A stretch of DNA of 64,000 nt from Oscillibacter valericigenes (GCF_021531915.1 NZ_JAFBIV010000001.1:124001-188000); one strand, 5' to 3'; counted from the first letter of the stretch, positions 9,415-18,191 are shown. Numbers and translations: made by a program. Notes: generated by a model from the letters alone, not told the origin.

Positions 9415-9521
9415 CTTTGTGTCAGCCTAATAATATCATAGCGCCATAAGACACCGCAAGTACAGCAGCTCAGACATTATTCGGACATTTGGTGAAAAAG
9501 CGGCCGGGAGGATATGTAGGA

Positions 9522-9869
9522 TCAACCTTTGAAACGTTCGGAATATGCATGACGCACGGTGCGGTAGTAGAGTACGTTTTCTCTGCCAACTGTAGACTGT
9601 TCCATACACACATAGATGCCGCCATTGTCCCACATTCCGATCAGGGTACACGCACCGGACACAGCAATGCCGCCGGTATTGGAACTGACCGTAACTTCCC
9701 GAAGCCCCAGGTCTTTGGCAAGGGCGCGGAGGAACACCTTTCCCACATTCAGAAAAGTCTTCTTGCTGCCATTGGGCCCGCTTTCTTTCTCGCCGTAGAT
9801 ATAGCCGAGGTCCTGCCCCAGCAGGGTGGCGAGACGACGCATATTGTTTTCCTGCGATTTCATCGACAT
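9522..9869 (-). CDS. Conserved hypothetical protein of the clamp/E1/JAMM module
   Basis: 115 residues, cytoplasmic, no signal peptide. It starts at an ATG 7 nt after AGGAGG. The middle reads GKVFLRALAKDLGLREVTVS and the C-terminal half contains GGIAVSGACTLIGMWDNGG. I do not recognise a named domain. It is the last gene of the module, so a role with the E1-like and JAMM proteins is possible. A ubiquitin-like or E2-like fold has not been shown. Confidence 0.55.
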   Translation of the reverse strand: MSMKSQENNMRRLATLLGQDLGYIYGEKESGPNGSKKTFLNVGKVFLRALAKDLGLREVTVSSNTGGIAVSGACTLIGMWDNGGIYVCMEQSTVGRENVLYYRTVRHAYSERFKG

Positions 9870-9938
9870 ATCGTTTCCTCCTTCTGAAGATAAAAGAGGG
9901 TAAGGAACCGTTTGTTCCCTGCCTCCTGTTCAGACGGC

Positions 9939-10145
9939 TCACGCCGCGTTTTTCAATTTTTCTTCGGAGCTAGGCAGTTCCATCAGGTGTGCTTCGGTCA
10001 GCGGCAACCGCTTCCCAAAGTACGCAAGCAGACGAAATCTGCCGCTGTCCTCTAAAACTCCGCGATACTTCTTATCATAGAGCACGGCACGACCATGCTC
10101 CGTCACGCGGGTCTTGCTCTCAACAGTAATCTCACACATAGGCAT
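9939..10145 (-). CDS. Small hypothetical protein, coupled to the bactofilin-like gene
   Basis: 68 residues. Its ATG follows directly on the TGA of the upstream gene (TGAATG), which suggests translational coupling. The sequence (MCEITVESKTRVTEHGRAVL at the start, a basic middle and ELPSSEEKL near the end) matches no family I know. In related ubiquitin-like operons a protein of this size can be the modifier, but it lacks a C-terminal diglycine, so that is only a guess. Confidence 0.5.
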   Translation of the reverse strand: MPMCEITVESKTRVTEHGRAVLYDKKYRGVLEDSGRFRLLAYFGKRLPLTEAHLMELPSSEEKLKNAA

Positions 10146-10880
10146 TCACGCTGCGGGCCGGATGATGCGCTCGGCGGCAAAGTCGAACACGGGTGCATTT
10201 TCCTCCGGAGTACCGGGAATCAGCTTGAGGGTGTATCCCTGCTCCCGGGACAGCTTGAACAGGCCGATGATGCGGTTGAGCTCTTCGTCAACCGGTTCCT
10301 CATCCTTTGCGGTTTCCTGTTCTTCGGTGGCCATTTCCACCACAGCAGCAGTCTGCTCCACAGAAATTTCCTCCTGCGGATTCTCCGTCTGCTCCTCCTG
10401 CACGGGAGTAAACTCTGCGTCCATGACCTCCTGCTTTTTATCCTGTACCGTCAGAGCAGTCCAGAAAGAGCGCAGAACGGAGGCAAGAAGCGTGCCGAGC
10501 AAGGAGCGCTTTCGGGGCGGCAGGTTCACGACCTCCTGCGCTTCCACCACGTCGATCTCGCTGATGGCCACTGTCAGCTTGCCAGTCTCCACATAGGCGG
10601 CAGACAGGAAGCAGGACACGGCGGCGCTCTCAGAGGCAAAGACCTCTGGAGACTGCACACGCTTGGCAAGCAGGCGCTTGCAGATCACGCTGGCGGCCTC
10701 CACATCATCAACGCAGACAGTGTCCGCCTCGACGGTCCCGGCGTTGATGACACCTTTGCCGTTGATACTCTTAGCCTTGATGCCGTAGGTCACATGAAGG
10801 TGGCCGTGGACCACCAGATGATCCGTGACCAGCGACTCATAATGGACGGTTTCTCCCTTGGGAATGTAGACGGTTTTCAT
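10146..10880 (-). CDS. Bactofilin-like protein
   Basis: 244 residues. The first 120 are a series of short valine-rich strands (for example HLVVHGHLHVTYG, INGKGVINAGTVEADTVCVD) typical of the right-handed beta helix of bactofilins (polymer-forming cytoskeletal proteins). An acidic, Glu-rich low-complexity linker (about 145-200) and a short C-terminal domain follow. It sits between the sliding-clamp gene and two small genes. It could scaffold a complex, but that is inferred from fold only. Confidence 0.6.
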   Translation of the reverse strand: MKTVYIPKGETVHYESLVTDHLVVHGHLHVTYGIKAKSINGKGVINAGTVEADTVCVDDVEAASVICKRLLAKRVQSPEVFASESAAVSCFLSAAYVETGKLTVAISEIDVVEAQEVVNLPPRKRSLLGTLLASVLRSFWTALTVQDKKQEVMDAEFTPVQEEQTENPQEEISVEQTAAVVEMATEEQETAKDEEPVDEELNRIIGLFKLSREQGYTLKLIPGTPEENAPVFDFAAERIIRPAA

Positions 10881-10941
10881 ATTGTATATCTCCTTTTCTT
10901 AATTTTCGGGCGGCGTCTGCCTCCCGTTATTCTTTTTCCTG

Positions 10942-12039
10942 TCAGGCAGCCATTTCTTCTTTGATGCGAACGGGGAGTACCAAAGCGATATCGCCGCGGT
11001 CTTCTGCCTCGATCACAATGGGAGAAAAGACTCCGCTGAGCTTTACCTTCACTTCCGGGGCATCCTTGAACTGCTTCAGGGCGTCCAGCATATACCGCAG
11101 GTCAAAGCCAAGGGTCAAATCTCCCCGGCCGGACACTGGGATGCTTGTGCGAAATCTTCCGTTGGGCACCGCCATAGTAAGCTGTTCGCCTTCAAAGCGC
11201 ACATAGGGCTTCATGGAACCGGAAGCGCACTCCTTCAGATAGGTAAGCTCCTTGATGAAATCTGCCGTTTTTGCAGTGACAGTTTCCCGATACTCCTTGG
11301 GAACAGCCGCGTCCACATCAAAGGTATCAACACCTTGCCTGCGGACATACAGGCTCACGTCACCGTCTGTGAACAGCACATATCGAGTGCCAACCTGTAC
11401 AGTGATGTCGTTCTTGCCAAAGACCTTCAGCTGGGCAAGGGAGCTTCCATAGGCCAGAAAGGGCACCGGGAAGGTCAGATCCTTCTGGGTGTCACAGGCC
11501 ATGCGGTACCCATCCAGAGAAAAGATCCGCTGACCCTTGAACTGCACACAGGTGTTAAAGGGTTTCGTATTCATTCCGGGCTTCATGGTGGCATAGCGTA
11601 CACGCTCGATGCGCTCCAAAAGCAGTGCGGCATTCGTATGAAATACATGATCCGTTTCGATGGAAATAGGGGAGGGATACTCCTCATCGGCGGATGCGGC
11701 ATATTCCGCGGCACGCTGGCCACAGAGCATTCGCAGCTTCCGTGAGGCCTTTTGCTTTTCCGTCTGCTCGTAGAGTTCAATGGTCAGCTCACCGTCAAAA
11801 TGGGCGCAGGCCTTCATGACATCCCTGGTCTTATAGAAGGTGAACACCATATCCTCACCCTCTACTGGGAATTGGGCAGACAGCCACGTTTCCAAATCAG
11901 TGGCCGTCAGGGTGCAGATACCACCTTTGACGCTGACGTGGACCTCCTCCAGAATGGGAATGGTGCTCTTTTTCAGTACTCGGCTGACCTTATTCATGGC
12001 CTCCGAGAATACCTTTGCGTCCGCAACCATGCTTTTCAT
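10942..12039 (-). CDS. dnaN-like: DNA polymerase III beta subunit (sliding clamp) homologue on the element
   Basis: 365 residues, the usual clamp length. The N-terminal VADAKVFSEAMNKVSRVLKK and the following IPILEEVHVSV fit the first clamp domain. SLDGYRMAC is the conserved central motif, and the C-terminus ends in LVLPVRIKEEM in place of the usual LPMRL. It starts 8 nt after GAGG and overlaps the stop of the E1-like gene by 4 bp. It is probably an element-specific processivity factor used in its replication or repair; the host will have its own dnaN elsewhere. Confidence 0.8.
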   Translation of the reverse strand: MKSMVADAKVFSEAMNKVSRVLKKSTIPILEEVHVSVKGGICTLTATDLETWLSAQFPVEGEDMVFTFYKTRDVMKACAHFDGELTIELYEQTEKQKASRKLRMLCGQRAAEYAASADEEYPSPISIETDHVFHTNAALLLERIERVRYATMKPGMNTKPFNTCVQFKGQRIFSLDGYRMACDTQKDLTFPVPFLAYGSSLAQLKVFGKNDITVQVGTRYVLFTDGDVSLYVRRQGVDTFDVDAAVPKEYRETVTAKTADFIKELTYLKECASGSMKPYVRFEGEQLTMAVPNGRFRTSIPVSGRGDLTLGFDLRYMLDALKQFKDAPEVKVKLSGVFSPIVIEAEDRGDIALVLPVRIKEEMAA

Positions 12040-12800
12040 GCTGCGTTCCTCCTTGGCTGTTTTTCCAATACCGTCTGCATCCGTATCGTCCTTGTGGAGA
12101 AATCGGTCTGAAGGGCCATGTTTTCCCCATGTGTCAAAATGTTGTAGACCATGATCAGGACGGCGGTGGCAGCGGTGACGTTGGCTACGATGCTCTGCGG
12201 ATCTTCCTGCGCGGCTTCGGCACAGCTCAGCTCGGACGGGAACTTATCCGTGTCCTTGAGCATTTCGGGATGGACGCCGCCGATGGGCTTGCGCATGGTG
12301 TGTCCGTTTTTCCGTACGCCGCACACCACCTGTCCGGTATACTTGCCGTTGCCGCTGTCAATGTAGATCAGGTTTTCACTCTGGTAAAAGGCCTGGTGAC
12401 AGAGCTGGCGGGTCTTGTTATTATCCACGCAGCCAAGCAAGATCACCATTTCCTTCGTCCTTCGGCTGGAATAGGGGTGCAGTTCCCACTCCTTTGGCTC
12501 AATCAGCTCCATCAAATCAGGCAGCTTTTCGATGAAGCCCGGAACATACTCCGTTTCCATGCCCAGGACGGTGGAATATCGCTCTGCCAGCACACGGGCC
12601 TTGTTTTCGCCCAAATCTGCCGGAACAAAGTTCTGACGGTCCAGATTCTTCGGCTCCACGATGTCGCCGTCGCAGATGATGAAGCGCGCCGGGCGTCCCA
12701 GCATGTGGAGCAGGCGGAACACATAAGGAGCCACATAACCTCCCGTACCGCCGGCACCCAGCATGACTACCTTTACCGGGCGGTCCATGGGAAATTTCAC
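12036..12800 (-). CDS. E1-like ThiF-family adenylyltransferase
   Basis: About 254 residues. The nucleotide loop GAGGTGGYVAP is near the N-terminus, followed by DGDIVEPKNLDRQNF, the ThiF/E1 motif that positions ATP and magnesium. Cys residues in ELSCAEAAQ and LLGCVDNN could carry a thioester. The GTG start overlaps the TGA of the JAMM gene (GTGA) and has GGAGG 7 nt upstream. Pairing with a JAMM protease recalls PRTRC-type and other bacterial ubiquitin-like systems, where the E1 activates a small modifier. No modifier ending in Gly-Gly is visible here. Confidence 0.8.
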   Translation of the reverse strand: MKFPMDRPVKVVMLGAGGTGGYVAPYVFRLLHMLGRPARFIICDGDIVEPKNLDRQNFVPADLGENKARVLAERYSTVLGMETEYVPGFIEKLPDLMELIEPKEWELHPYSSRRTKEMVILLGCVDNNKTRQLCHQAFYQSENLIYIDSGNGKYTGQVVCGVRKNGHTMRKPIGGVHPEMLKDTDKFPSELSCAEAAQEDPQSIVANVTAATAVLIMVYNILTHGENMALQTDFSTRTIRMQTVLEKQPRRNAA

Positions 12801-13435
12801 AGTCCCACCTCCGCCAGCATATCCAGAAGACCGCGCTTCTTTTCCACAACTTGCTTTTCGTTTTTCTTCCTGCGGATCGTGACCTGCTGCAGCCATTCCT
12901 CGGGGAACTGATGCTCCAGCCCTTCAATTACCGTATCCGGATCAATGGGCACAAAGGTATCGCCGCAGAAGATGCGGGCCTTGATGTCGGGATAGAACTT
13001 GTCCAGATTGCCCAGTACAAAGTACAGTCCCGTGGAGCGCTCGTCACTGTCGTCCTTGGCGGAGAAGAAGGCGTCCATACTGTTGTGGGAGTGGATGTCT
13101 GCATAGCAGATGTACCGCTCCGCATCGTCGTAGGGACAATCGTGGAGGTTGGCCTCAATCTCTACCTTGCAGACACTCTGCTTGGGGACATAGGCGAAAA
13201 ACTCCTTCTTGACCTTATCCCAGTAGATCAGGGCCAGTGCTTCGTTTTCCTCGCTCTCCGTCATGAAAGCGCGAAAAAAGGCGATGACCTGCCCCATCAA
13301 GCTGGCCGGGATCTTCGGCAGAGCCGGGGTGAACCCGGCTCTGACCTCAGAGAAATCGATCACATTGTTTTTGGGGGCGATGAACTCGCCCTGCTCCATT
13401 TTGCGAAGCTCATAGATCCTGCCGTCATTAGGCAC
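12797..13435 (-). CDS. JAB1/MPN (JAMM) metalloprotease, N-terminus probably cut
   Basis: 212 residues. The zinc-binding JAMM signature is complete: His115-Ser-His117, seven residues, Ser125, two residues, Asp128 (IHSHNSMDAFFSAKDD), with a candidate Glu near residue 65. JAMM enzymes remove ubiquitin-like modifiers. It is coupled to the E1-like gene. The start is a GTG with an in-frame stop two codons upstream, and a foreign gene fragment begins at the same place, so the first residues may have been lost in a deletion. Met13 is another possible start. Confidence 0.75.
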   Translation of the reverse strand: MPNDGRIYELRKMEQGEFIAPKNNVIDFSEVRAGFTPALPKIPASLMGQVIAFFRAFMTESEENEALALIYWDKVKKEFFAYVPKQSVCKVEIEANLHDCPYDDAERYICYADIHSHNSMDAFFSAKDDSDERSTGLYFVLGNLDKFYPDIKARIFCGDTFVPIDPDTVIEGLEHQFPEEWLQQVTIRRKKNEKQVVEKKRGLLDMLAEVGL

Positions 13436-13535
13436 AGCCTACACTGTTAACTACGCATACGAAAAGAAACGGGCAGTCATCATCATCGACCCGGATACGC
13501 TGAGAGTCCTGCCATATACCATCAGCACTCAATAA
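13434..13535 (+). pseudogene. C-terminal remnant of a SLOG (YpsA/DUF1273-like) protein
   Basis: The frame reads 33 residues (AYTVNYAYEKK, then IIIDPDTLRVLPY) to a TAA. This matches the last strands of SLOG-family nucleotide-binding proteins, where a TxYTVxYA helix is followed by an I.PDTLEV strand. No start remains. It abuts the truncated JAMM gene, so a deletion probably joined the two. Family assignment is from memory of the motif only. Confidence 0.45.
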
Positions 13536-13697
13536 CGATACCGATACCTCCAGCGACAATATTCGGTATTCTGTACAGGACAGCAAATCCTTGGAGCCCA
13601 TCACCATTTCAATCGTCAATCTTTATCTGCGTAAGCAAATCATTTTCCAGAGACTTTAACTTGTGGGAATTACAAATGAATGCCTCAATAATGAACG

Positions 13698-13755
13698 CCG
13701 TCCTCTCAGCGTATCTGAGAGGACGGTTTTGAATGTTCCAAGCTTTAACGATTAC
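13698..13755 (+). repeat. Old IS66-type right end with hairpin
   Basis: A perfect 11-bp hairpin (CCGTCCTCTCA) followed by TTTT is succeeded by AGCTTTAACGATTAC ending at 13755. That resembles the terminal GCTTTGACGGTTAC of the IS66 copies downstream. It is probably the relic of an earlier IS66-family insertion next to the one at 13778. Confidence 0.5.
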
Positions 13756-13769
13756 GTCGCTTGCACCTC

Positions 13770-13777
13770 CCATGTTC
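13770..13777. repeat. Left copy of the 8-bp target duplication CCATGTTC
   Basis: CCATGTTC directly precedes the IS66 left inverted repeat and recurs at 19049-19056 directly after the distal right repeat. Eight base pairs is the normal IS66 duplication length. No duplication is found around the nearer right end at 16284. Confidence 0.85.
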
Positions 13778-13875
13778 GTAAGCGTCAAAGCTAACGGCGT
13801 ATAGACACCTATGGGATAATAGTGATGGAACGTTTCGCAACGTTCCATCACTATTAACATCAGGGGGGACACGCC

Positions 13876-14226
13876 ATGACATCCACAGAACTGAAACACC
13901 AGGCACGGCTGCAGGAATGGGCAGGAGCAATTCAGGATTGCAGAAGCAGCGGATTGTCTGTCCGGCAGTGGTGCAGGGAGAGAGGAACCACACCAACAAC
14001 GTACTATCGCTGGGAACGAGAGCTGTTGTCCATTGCTGGTTCAACAAAGCCACAGCCAGAAATGCCTGCTGTTGCGTTTACAGAATTACCAGTACCAAAA
14101 CAGGTGTGCTGCAACGTAGCGGAACGTTCCGCTACACTGCGTATGGACAATGTCAGCATAGACATCTATCCGCAATGCGGCGCCGAGCAGCTGAAAACAC
14201 TGGTTGAGATCCTCCGCACATGCTGA
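13876..14226 (+). CDS. tnpA: IS66 family protein TnpA
   Basis: 116 residues, the IS66 orf1 product. The N-terminal part (LKHQARLQEWAGAIQDCRSS, then GLSVRQWCRERG and TYYRWERELL) is the helix-turn-helix DNA-binding region of the family. It overlaps tnpB by 7 bp, the standard IS66 arrangement. Confidence 0.9.
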   Translation: MTSTELKHQARLQEWAGAIQDCRSSGLSVRQWCRERGTTPTTYYRWERELLSIAGSTKPQPEMPAVAFTELPVPKQVCCNVAERSATLRMDNVSIDIYPQCGAEQLKTLVEILRTC

Positions 14227-14576
14227 ACGACTTTACCGGGGCAGACAAGGTCTACATCGCCTGCGGCTATACCGATCTGCGCAAAGGTATAGACGGTCTG
14301 GCCAGGATGGTCCAACAGCAGTTTGAACTGGACCCCTTCACCAACACACTGTTCCTGTTCTGCGGGAGGCGGAGAGACCGCATCAAGGGGCTGTACTGGG
14401 AAAAGGACGGCTTCATTCTTCTGTACAAACGCCTGGAACAGGGGGCATACCAGTGGCCGAGAAGTGAATCCGAGGTGCGTTCACTGACGCCGCAGCAATA
14501 CCGCTGGCTCATGGAAGGGCTGAAGATTGAGCAGCCGAAGACGCACCGTCCGGTAACGGGATTGGCTGTGCTTTGA
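14220..14576 (+). CDS. tnpB: IS66 family accessory protein TnpB
   Basis: 118 residues of the TnpB/Orf2 family. The signature YIACGYTDLRKGIDGLARM, then LFLFCGRRRDRIKGLYWEKD and the C-terminal PQQYRWLMEGL are all present. It is required with TnpA and TnpC for IS66 movement. The length is normal. Confidence 0.93.
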   Translation: MLNDFTGADKVYIACGYTDLRKGIDGLARMVQQQFELDPFTNTLFLFCGRRRDRIKGLYWEKDGFILLYKRLEQGAYQWPRSESEVRSLTPQQYRWLMEGLKIEQPKTHRPVTGLAVL

Positions 14577-14645
14577 GAGGAAGAAACTTGCCTCAAAGCA
14601 TTGGAAATACTAGCTTTTTCTCGTTACTTGTGCTATAATAATCTT

Positions 14646-16145
14646 ATGGAAAACGAGAAGAAGACTGCCGAAAAACAGGCCGAAACCGTGACCATTTCAC
14701 GGGCTGAATATGAAGAATTGAAGCTCCAGAACCAATGGCTTCTGGAGCAGCTTGGGCTTGCAAAAAAACGGCAGTTCAGATCTTCCTCCGAACGAATTCA
14801 GGAAGGCCTTATGGACCAATTGGGGCTTACGCTCAACGAAGCCGAGGCCTATGCGTATGGAACGAAATCCGCCACTGCAGAGCAGATCGCCGTGAAAGCC
14901 CATGTGCGCAAACGGAAGTCCGGCAATGTCTTGGAAGTCGTCCCGGACGGGACACCCACCGAGGTGGTGGAACACCGCCTGCCGGAGAAAGATCTTGTCT
15001 GCAAGGTTTGCGGCAGCCAGATGGAGGAGATTGGTAAGGAAGTACATCGAACGCTAAAGATGGAGCCGCCGAAGTTCTGGATTCGTGAGGACGTATACTA
15101 CACCTATAAGTGCATGAAGTGCGAACGGGAGACTGGCGAGGCCAATCTTGTAAAGTCCCCAAGGGCACCTGCGCTACTGCCCGGCAGTTTTGCTTCCGCA
15201 GAGGCTGTGGCGCATATTATGACGCAGAAGTTCGTGATGTACTCGCCTTTGTACCGTCTTCAGCAGGAGTTTAACCGCCAGGGCCTGAAGCTCTCCCGGC
15301 AGACCATGTCCAACTGGCTGCTGAATGTCTCGGAGATGTGGCTGCAGCCCATCTACAACGTTCTGCATGAGAAGCTCCGCAAAGAACGGGTGCTGCACGC
15401 GGATGAGACCACCCTGCAGGTGCTGAAAGAAGCGGGGCGGCCCTCAACCAGCAAATCCTACATGTGGCTGTACCGGACCAGTGGCTGTGCAGAGCAGGCC
15501 ATTGTCCTGTATGAGTACCAGTCCACACGGAAAGCGGAGCATGCGGAGAACTTCCTGAAGGGCTTTTCCGGCTGGCTCCATGCGGACGGATACCAGGGCT
15601 ACCACAGGCTGCCGGAGAATATCCGGGTGGTTGGGTGCTGGGCACACGCACGACGAAAATTTGATGAGGCACTGCAAACGCTGCCCAAAGAAAAGCAGAA
15701 GGACTCTCCGGCAGCGATTGGCGAATGCTATTGCTCCCGGCTTTTCAAGCTGGAGGAGGCTTTTGCAGAGCTGACGCCGGAAGAACGGTATGAGAAGCGG
15801 CTGGAACAGGAAAAACCTGTTTTAGACGCGCTATTGTCATGGGCAAATGAGATGCAGGCAAAAACAGCGCCGAAATCCGTAATGGGCAGGGCGATCCATT
15901 ACCTGCTGGAACAGTGGCCGTATCTGATCCGCTATCTGGAGGATGGCCGTCTGGAACTGAGCAACAACCGTGCTGAACGCAGCATAAAGCCATTTGTGAT
16001 AGGGCGAAAAAACTGGCTCTTCGCCAATACGCCTGGTGGTGCGCAGGCCAGCAGTGTGATCTACAGTCTGATTGAAACGGCGAAAGAAAATGGACTGGAT
16101 CCGTACCGATACCTGCTCTGGGCCTGCGGAATGCTCCTGCCCTGA
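14646..16145 (+). pseudogene. tnpC: IS66 transposase TnpC with a C-terminal frameshift
   Basis: The DDE transposase is almost complete: coiled-coil N-terminus, zinc-finger CKVCGSQM and CMKCERETG, HADETTLQVL, HADGYQGYH and NNRAERSIKPFVIGRKNWLF. Compared with the remnant copy at 18823, one base is missing near 16122 (gggcctg against gggtcctg). The frame then ends in ACGMLLP instead of about 33 further residues (LRNAPALSQTDAAWAEQL and onward to a TGA at 16220). The start is taken at 14646 (MENEKK). Activity may be lost or reduced. Confidence 0.8.
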
Positions 16146-16223
16146 GCCAGACAGATGCGGCATGGGCGGAACAGCTCACGCCTGCCAGCGCCCCGGATGA
16201 ATGCAGAATACCACTAAAATGAA

Positions 16224-16259
16224 ATCATGCCATCCCAACTCCGGGATGGCATGATTTTT
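16224..16259 (+). terminator. Hairpin at the IS66 right end
   Basis: A perfect 13-bp stem (ATCATGCCATCCC / GGGATGGCATGAT) is followed by TTTTT, just inside the right inverted repeat that ends at 16284. The remnant copy has the same hairpin near 18987-19022. Confidence 0.8.
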
Positions 16260-16283
16260 ATACGCCGGGAGATTTGACGGTTA

Positions 16284-17066
16284 CTAATCGAGAACTAATT
16301 TATTGGAAAGCACATAAGCATCCCGCTCACTTTCCTGCTCAAAATGGCAGTAAGCAACGGCATCTTCGGGATTATTTTTGCATGTATCCAGAAAAGAAAT
16401 CAAGAAGTCAGAGATGTCTTTAGGAATTCCGTATTCTGTCAACAGTTGTATCTGAAGCGTCTCTTTGGTTGTCGGACTTTCTGAAAGCCACCAGAGTTCC
16501 AGCAATGCTCTTAATCCATCTTCTGTTTTACAGAGTTCTTCTATCGTTTCATTGCCAAGTGCATCCACCGGTTGATTCAACATAGAATAGAAGCAGGCCG
16601 CGGTCATGGTGTCATCATTCAGGGGATATTCCCAAGTAACCTGCTCCAGATTACCAATCAGGCCCAACAAAATGGCAGCACGGTGTTCCATCTCCTCATT
16701 GAACGTGGATTCCTGTTCCGGCTCATTGGCGAATTTCAGCGTCAGTTCATAGCACTTTTGAGGAAACAGGCCGCCTTCAGAACGGTAGATGCCATAGAAC
16801 TTGTATGTGCCAAGTTCGTCCGTTTCCAGTGCAGGCACCATCTGCTCTATGCGTTTCTTGTCCCAATGGTACGCACCTTTCAGACGATACAGGTAAGCGG
16901 CAGTATCTTCTTCGGCTGTACGGGTAAAGTCTCTCTGGTTGGTAGCACAAACAAGGGTTGACATAATCACTGCCGTAGCCGCAAGAAACACCACGGTGGG
17001 TTTTGCCTTTTTCCAATTTAACATGTTCTTGATGCGGCTTTTAGTATCGCCTTCTCCAAAGGCCAA
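16284..17066 (-). pseudogene. BlaR1/MecR1-type M56 peptidase, catalytic part deleted
   Basis: The first residues (AFGEGDTKSRIKNMLNWKK), one membrane segment (about 24-40) and an extracellular C-terminal domain of about 215 residues match the tail of M56 sensor peptidases. In these, LAFGEGD follows the HExxH peptidase domain. Reading upstream in frame gives only about 15 more family-like residues (ATGHRIIAGTPL) before similarity ends near 17110. So the peptidase domain and the usual upstream BlaI-type repressor are absent. The stop codon is formed at the IS66 right end, so the 3' end may also be altered. Confidence 0.7.
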
Positions 17067-17167
17067 AGGCGTGCCGGCAATGATCCGGTGGCCAGTAGCA
17101 ATGCACCTTGTATTGCTATCCGAACCATGGTAAAATTCACATGTAATTGAAAGGGGGTGTTCGTTAT

Positions 17168-17248
17168 ATGGTTATGAAAGAGGGAGTAGGTAAGATAATT
17201 ATGATGGAATGTACAAAAAAGCATGAGCCGGGAAACGGCCCGCTATAG
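17168..17248 (+). CDS. Possible 26-residue peptide gene
   Basis: ATG to TAG encodes a 26-residue peptide (starts MVMKEGVGK, ends HEPGNGPL). A very strong ribosome site (AAAGGGGGTG) lies 8 nt upstream. The 3' end contains a small GCCGGGAAACGGC hairpin. It precedes the secreted-protein gene at 17314 by 65 bp and could be a leader peptide, a signal peptide or a regulator. I do not recognise it. Confidence 0.4.
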   Translation: MVMKEGVGKIIMMECTKKHEPGNGPL

Positions 17249-17313
17249 AGAGACGGCGAATCGGATTATATCTCTGTGGCTAGTTTGATTTAAGTTTAGA
17301 AAGGAAATGTAAA

Positions 17314-18174
17314 ATGAAACGAGTATTCTCGATTTTCCTATGCATCGCATTATGTTTTGGACTTTGCGTTCCGGTTTTTGCTCATGACATGAACGATGTT
17401 TTTGCGACGCAAAGCAATCCTGAGGTTATTACTATTGGCGATGAAGAGTATCGCTATGTTTATGAGGAAACGAGCGACCAGACAGTCGTAACAATGATTG
17501 GAGAAGCTACAGCATATCATTTTATTTACAATAAACAAGAAGATATAGCTGAGGTCTATAAATTTAGTACGGATATAGCAACGGCGTCAGCGCAATCCCT
17601 CATAGACAATCGTTCTCCTGATTTGGTCATTGATTTTAATGAAGTAAATGATAATGGCGATATTGCTCTACCGTTGAAGTCTAGCATTGCGTTCACATAT
17701 AGTGAGTATATGGATAAATATTATATGTGTACACGTTACGATGATGACTCGTTCGAATTGCTTTATAATACATCACCAATTGCCTTTGTGCCAGCACACC
17801 CAAGTGCGTATATGATCCGGCAGTGCAAAAACTATTATAAAACAATCAATGAACTTGACATGCACATTCCGGATTGGTGGGAAGCATTTCAAGAAGCAGC
17901 AGTGGACTATGGCTATGCGCAACTTACGCATCAAATTTTCCAATATAGCGCATTTAAAAGCATCTGTACGATTCTAAATAATAGTGCGACTGATTATGAG
18001 CAGAGTCAAGCTTATCTTACAATTGCGGCAGGCCTTATTGCGGCAAAGTTTTCTGCAAAGTGGGTTCCTATAGTGGTAGAAATTACCAGTGTTGCGACAC
18101 CAATGCTTTGGATTCATGAAGATATTTGGGAAATGGAAAATATCTACACTTACGTTTATGGCGTCTACAACTGA
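17314..18174 (+). CDS. Secreted protein of unknown function, paralogue of 22879-23712
   Basis: 286 residues with a clear signal peptide (MKRVFSIFLCIALCFGLCVP, cleavage near VFA). AAAGGAAA lies before the start. Shared features with the protein at 22879-23712: VTMIGEA/VTLIGEA near residue 65, YDDDSFELL/WDDDSYELL in the middle, a CKNYY motif, ICTI-NNSATD/ICTIFNDSATD, and the C-terminal IYTYVYGVYN/IYTYVYNWYN. A hydrophobic stretch near the C-terminus could insert in a membrane. It is directly followed by a membrane zinc-ribbon gene, as in the paralogous pair. Toxin/immunity is one possible reading. Confidence 0.7.
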   Translation: MKRVFSIFLCIALCFGLCVPVFAHDMNDVFATQSNPEVITIGDEEYRYVYEETSDQTVVTMIGEATAYHFIYNKQEDIAEVYKFSTDIATASAQSLIDNRSPDLVIDFNEVNDNGDIALPLKSSIAFTYSEYMDKYYMCTRYDDDSFELLYNTSPIAFVPAHPSAYMIRQCKNYYKTINELDMHIPDWWEAFQEAAVDYGYAQLTHQIFQYSAFKSICTILNNSATDYEQSQAYLTIAAGLIAAKFSAKWVPIVVEITSVATPMLWIHEDIWEMENIYTYVYGVYN

Positions 18175-18191
18175 TTAGCAAGAAATCTAAT

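Noticed and set aside
13609-13899. 96-codon minus-strand frame across the IS66 left end
   Set aside because: It spans an old IS66 terminus, the target duplication and the new inverted repeat, so it is an accident of insertion.
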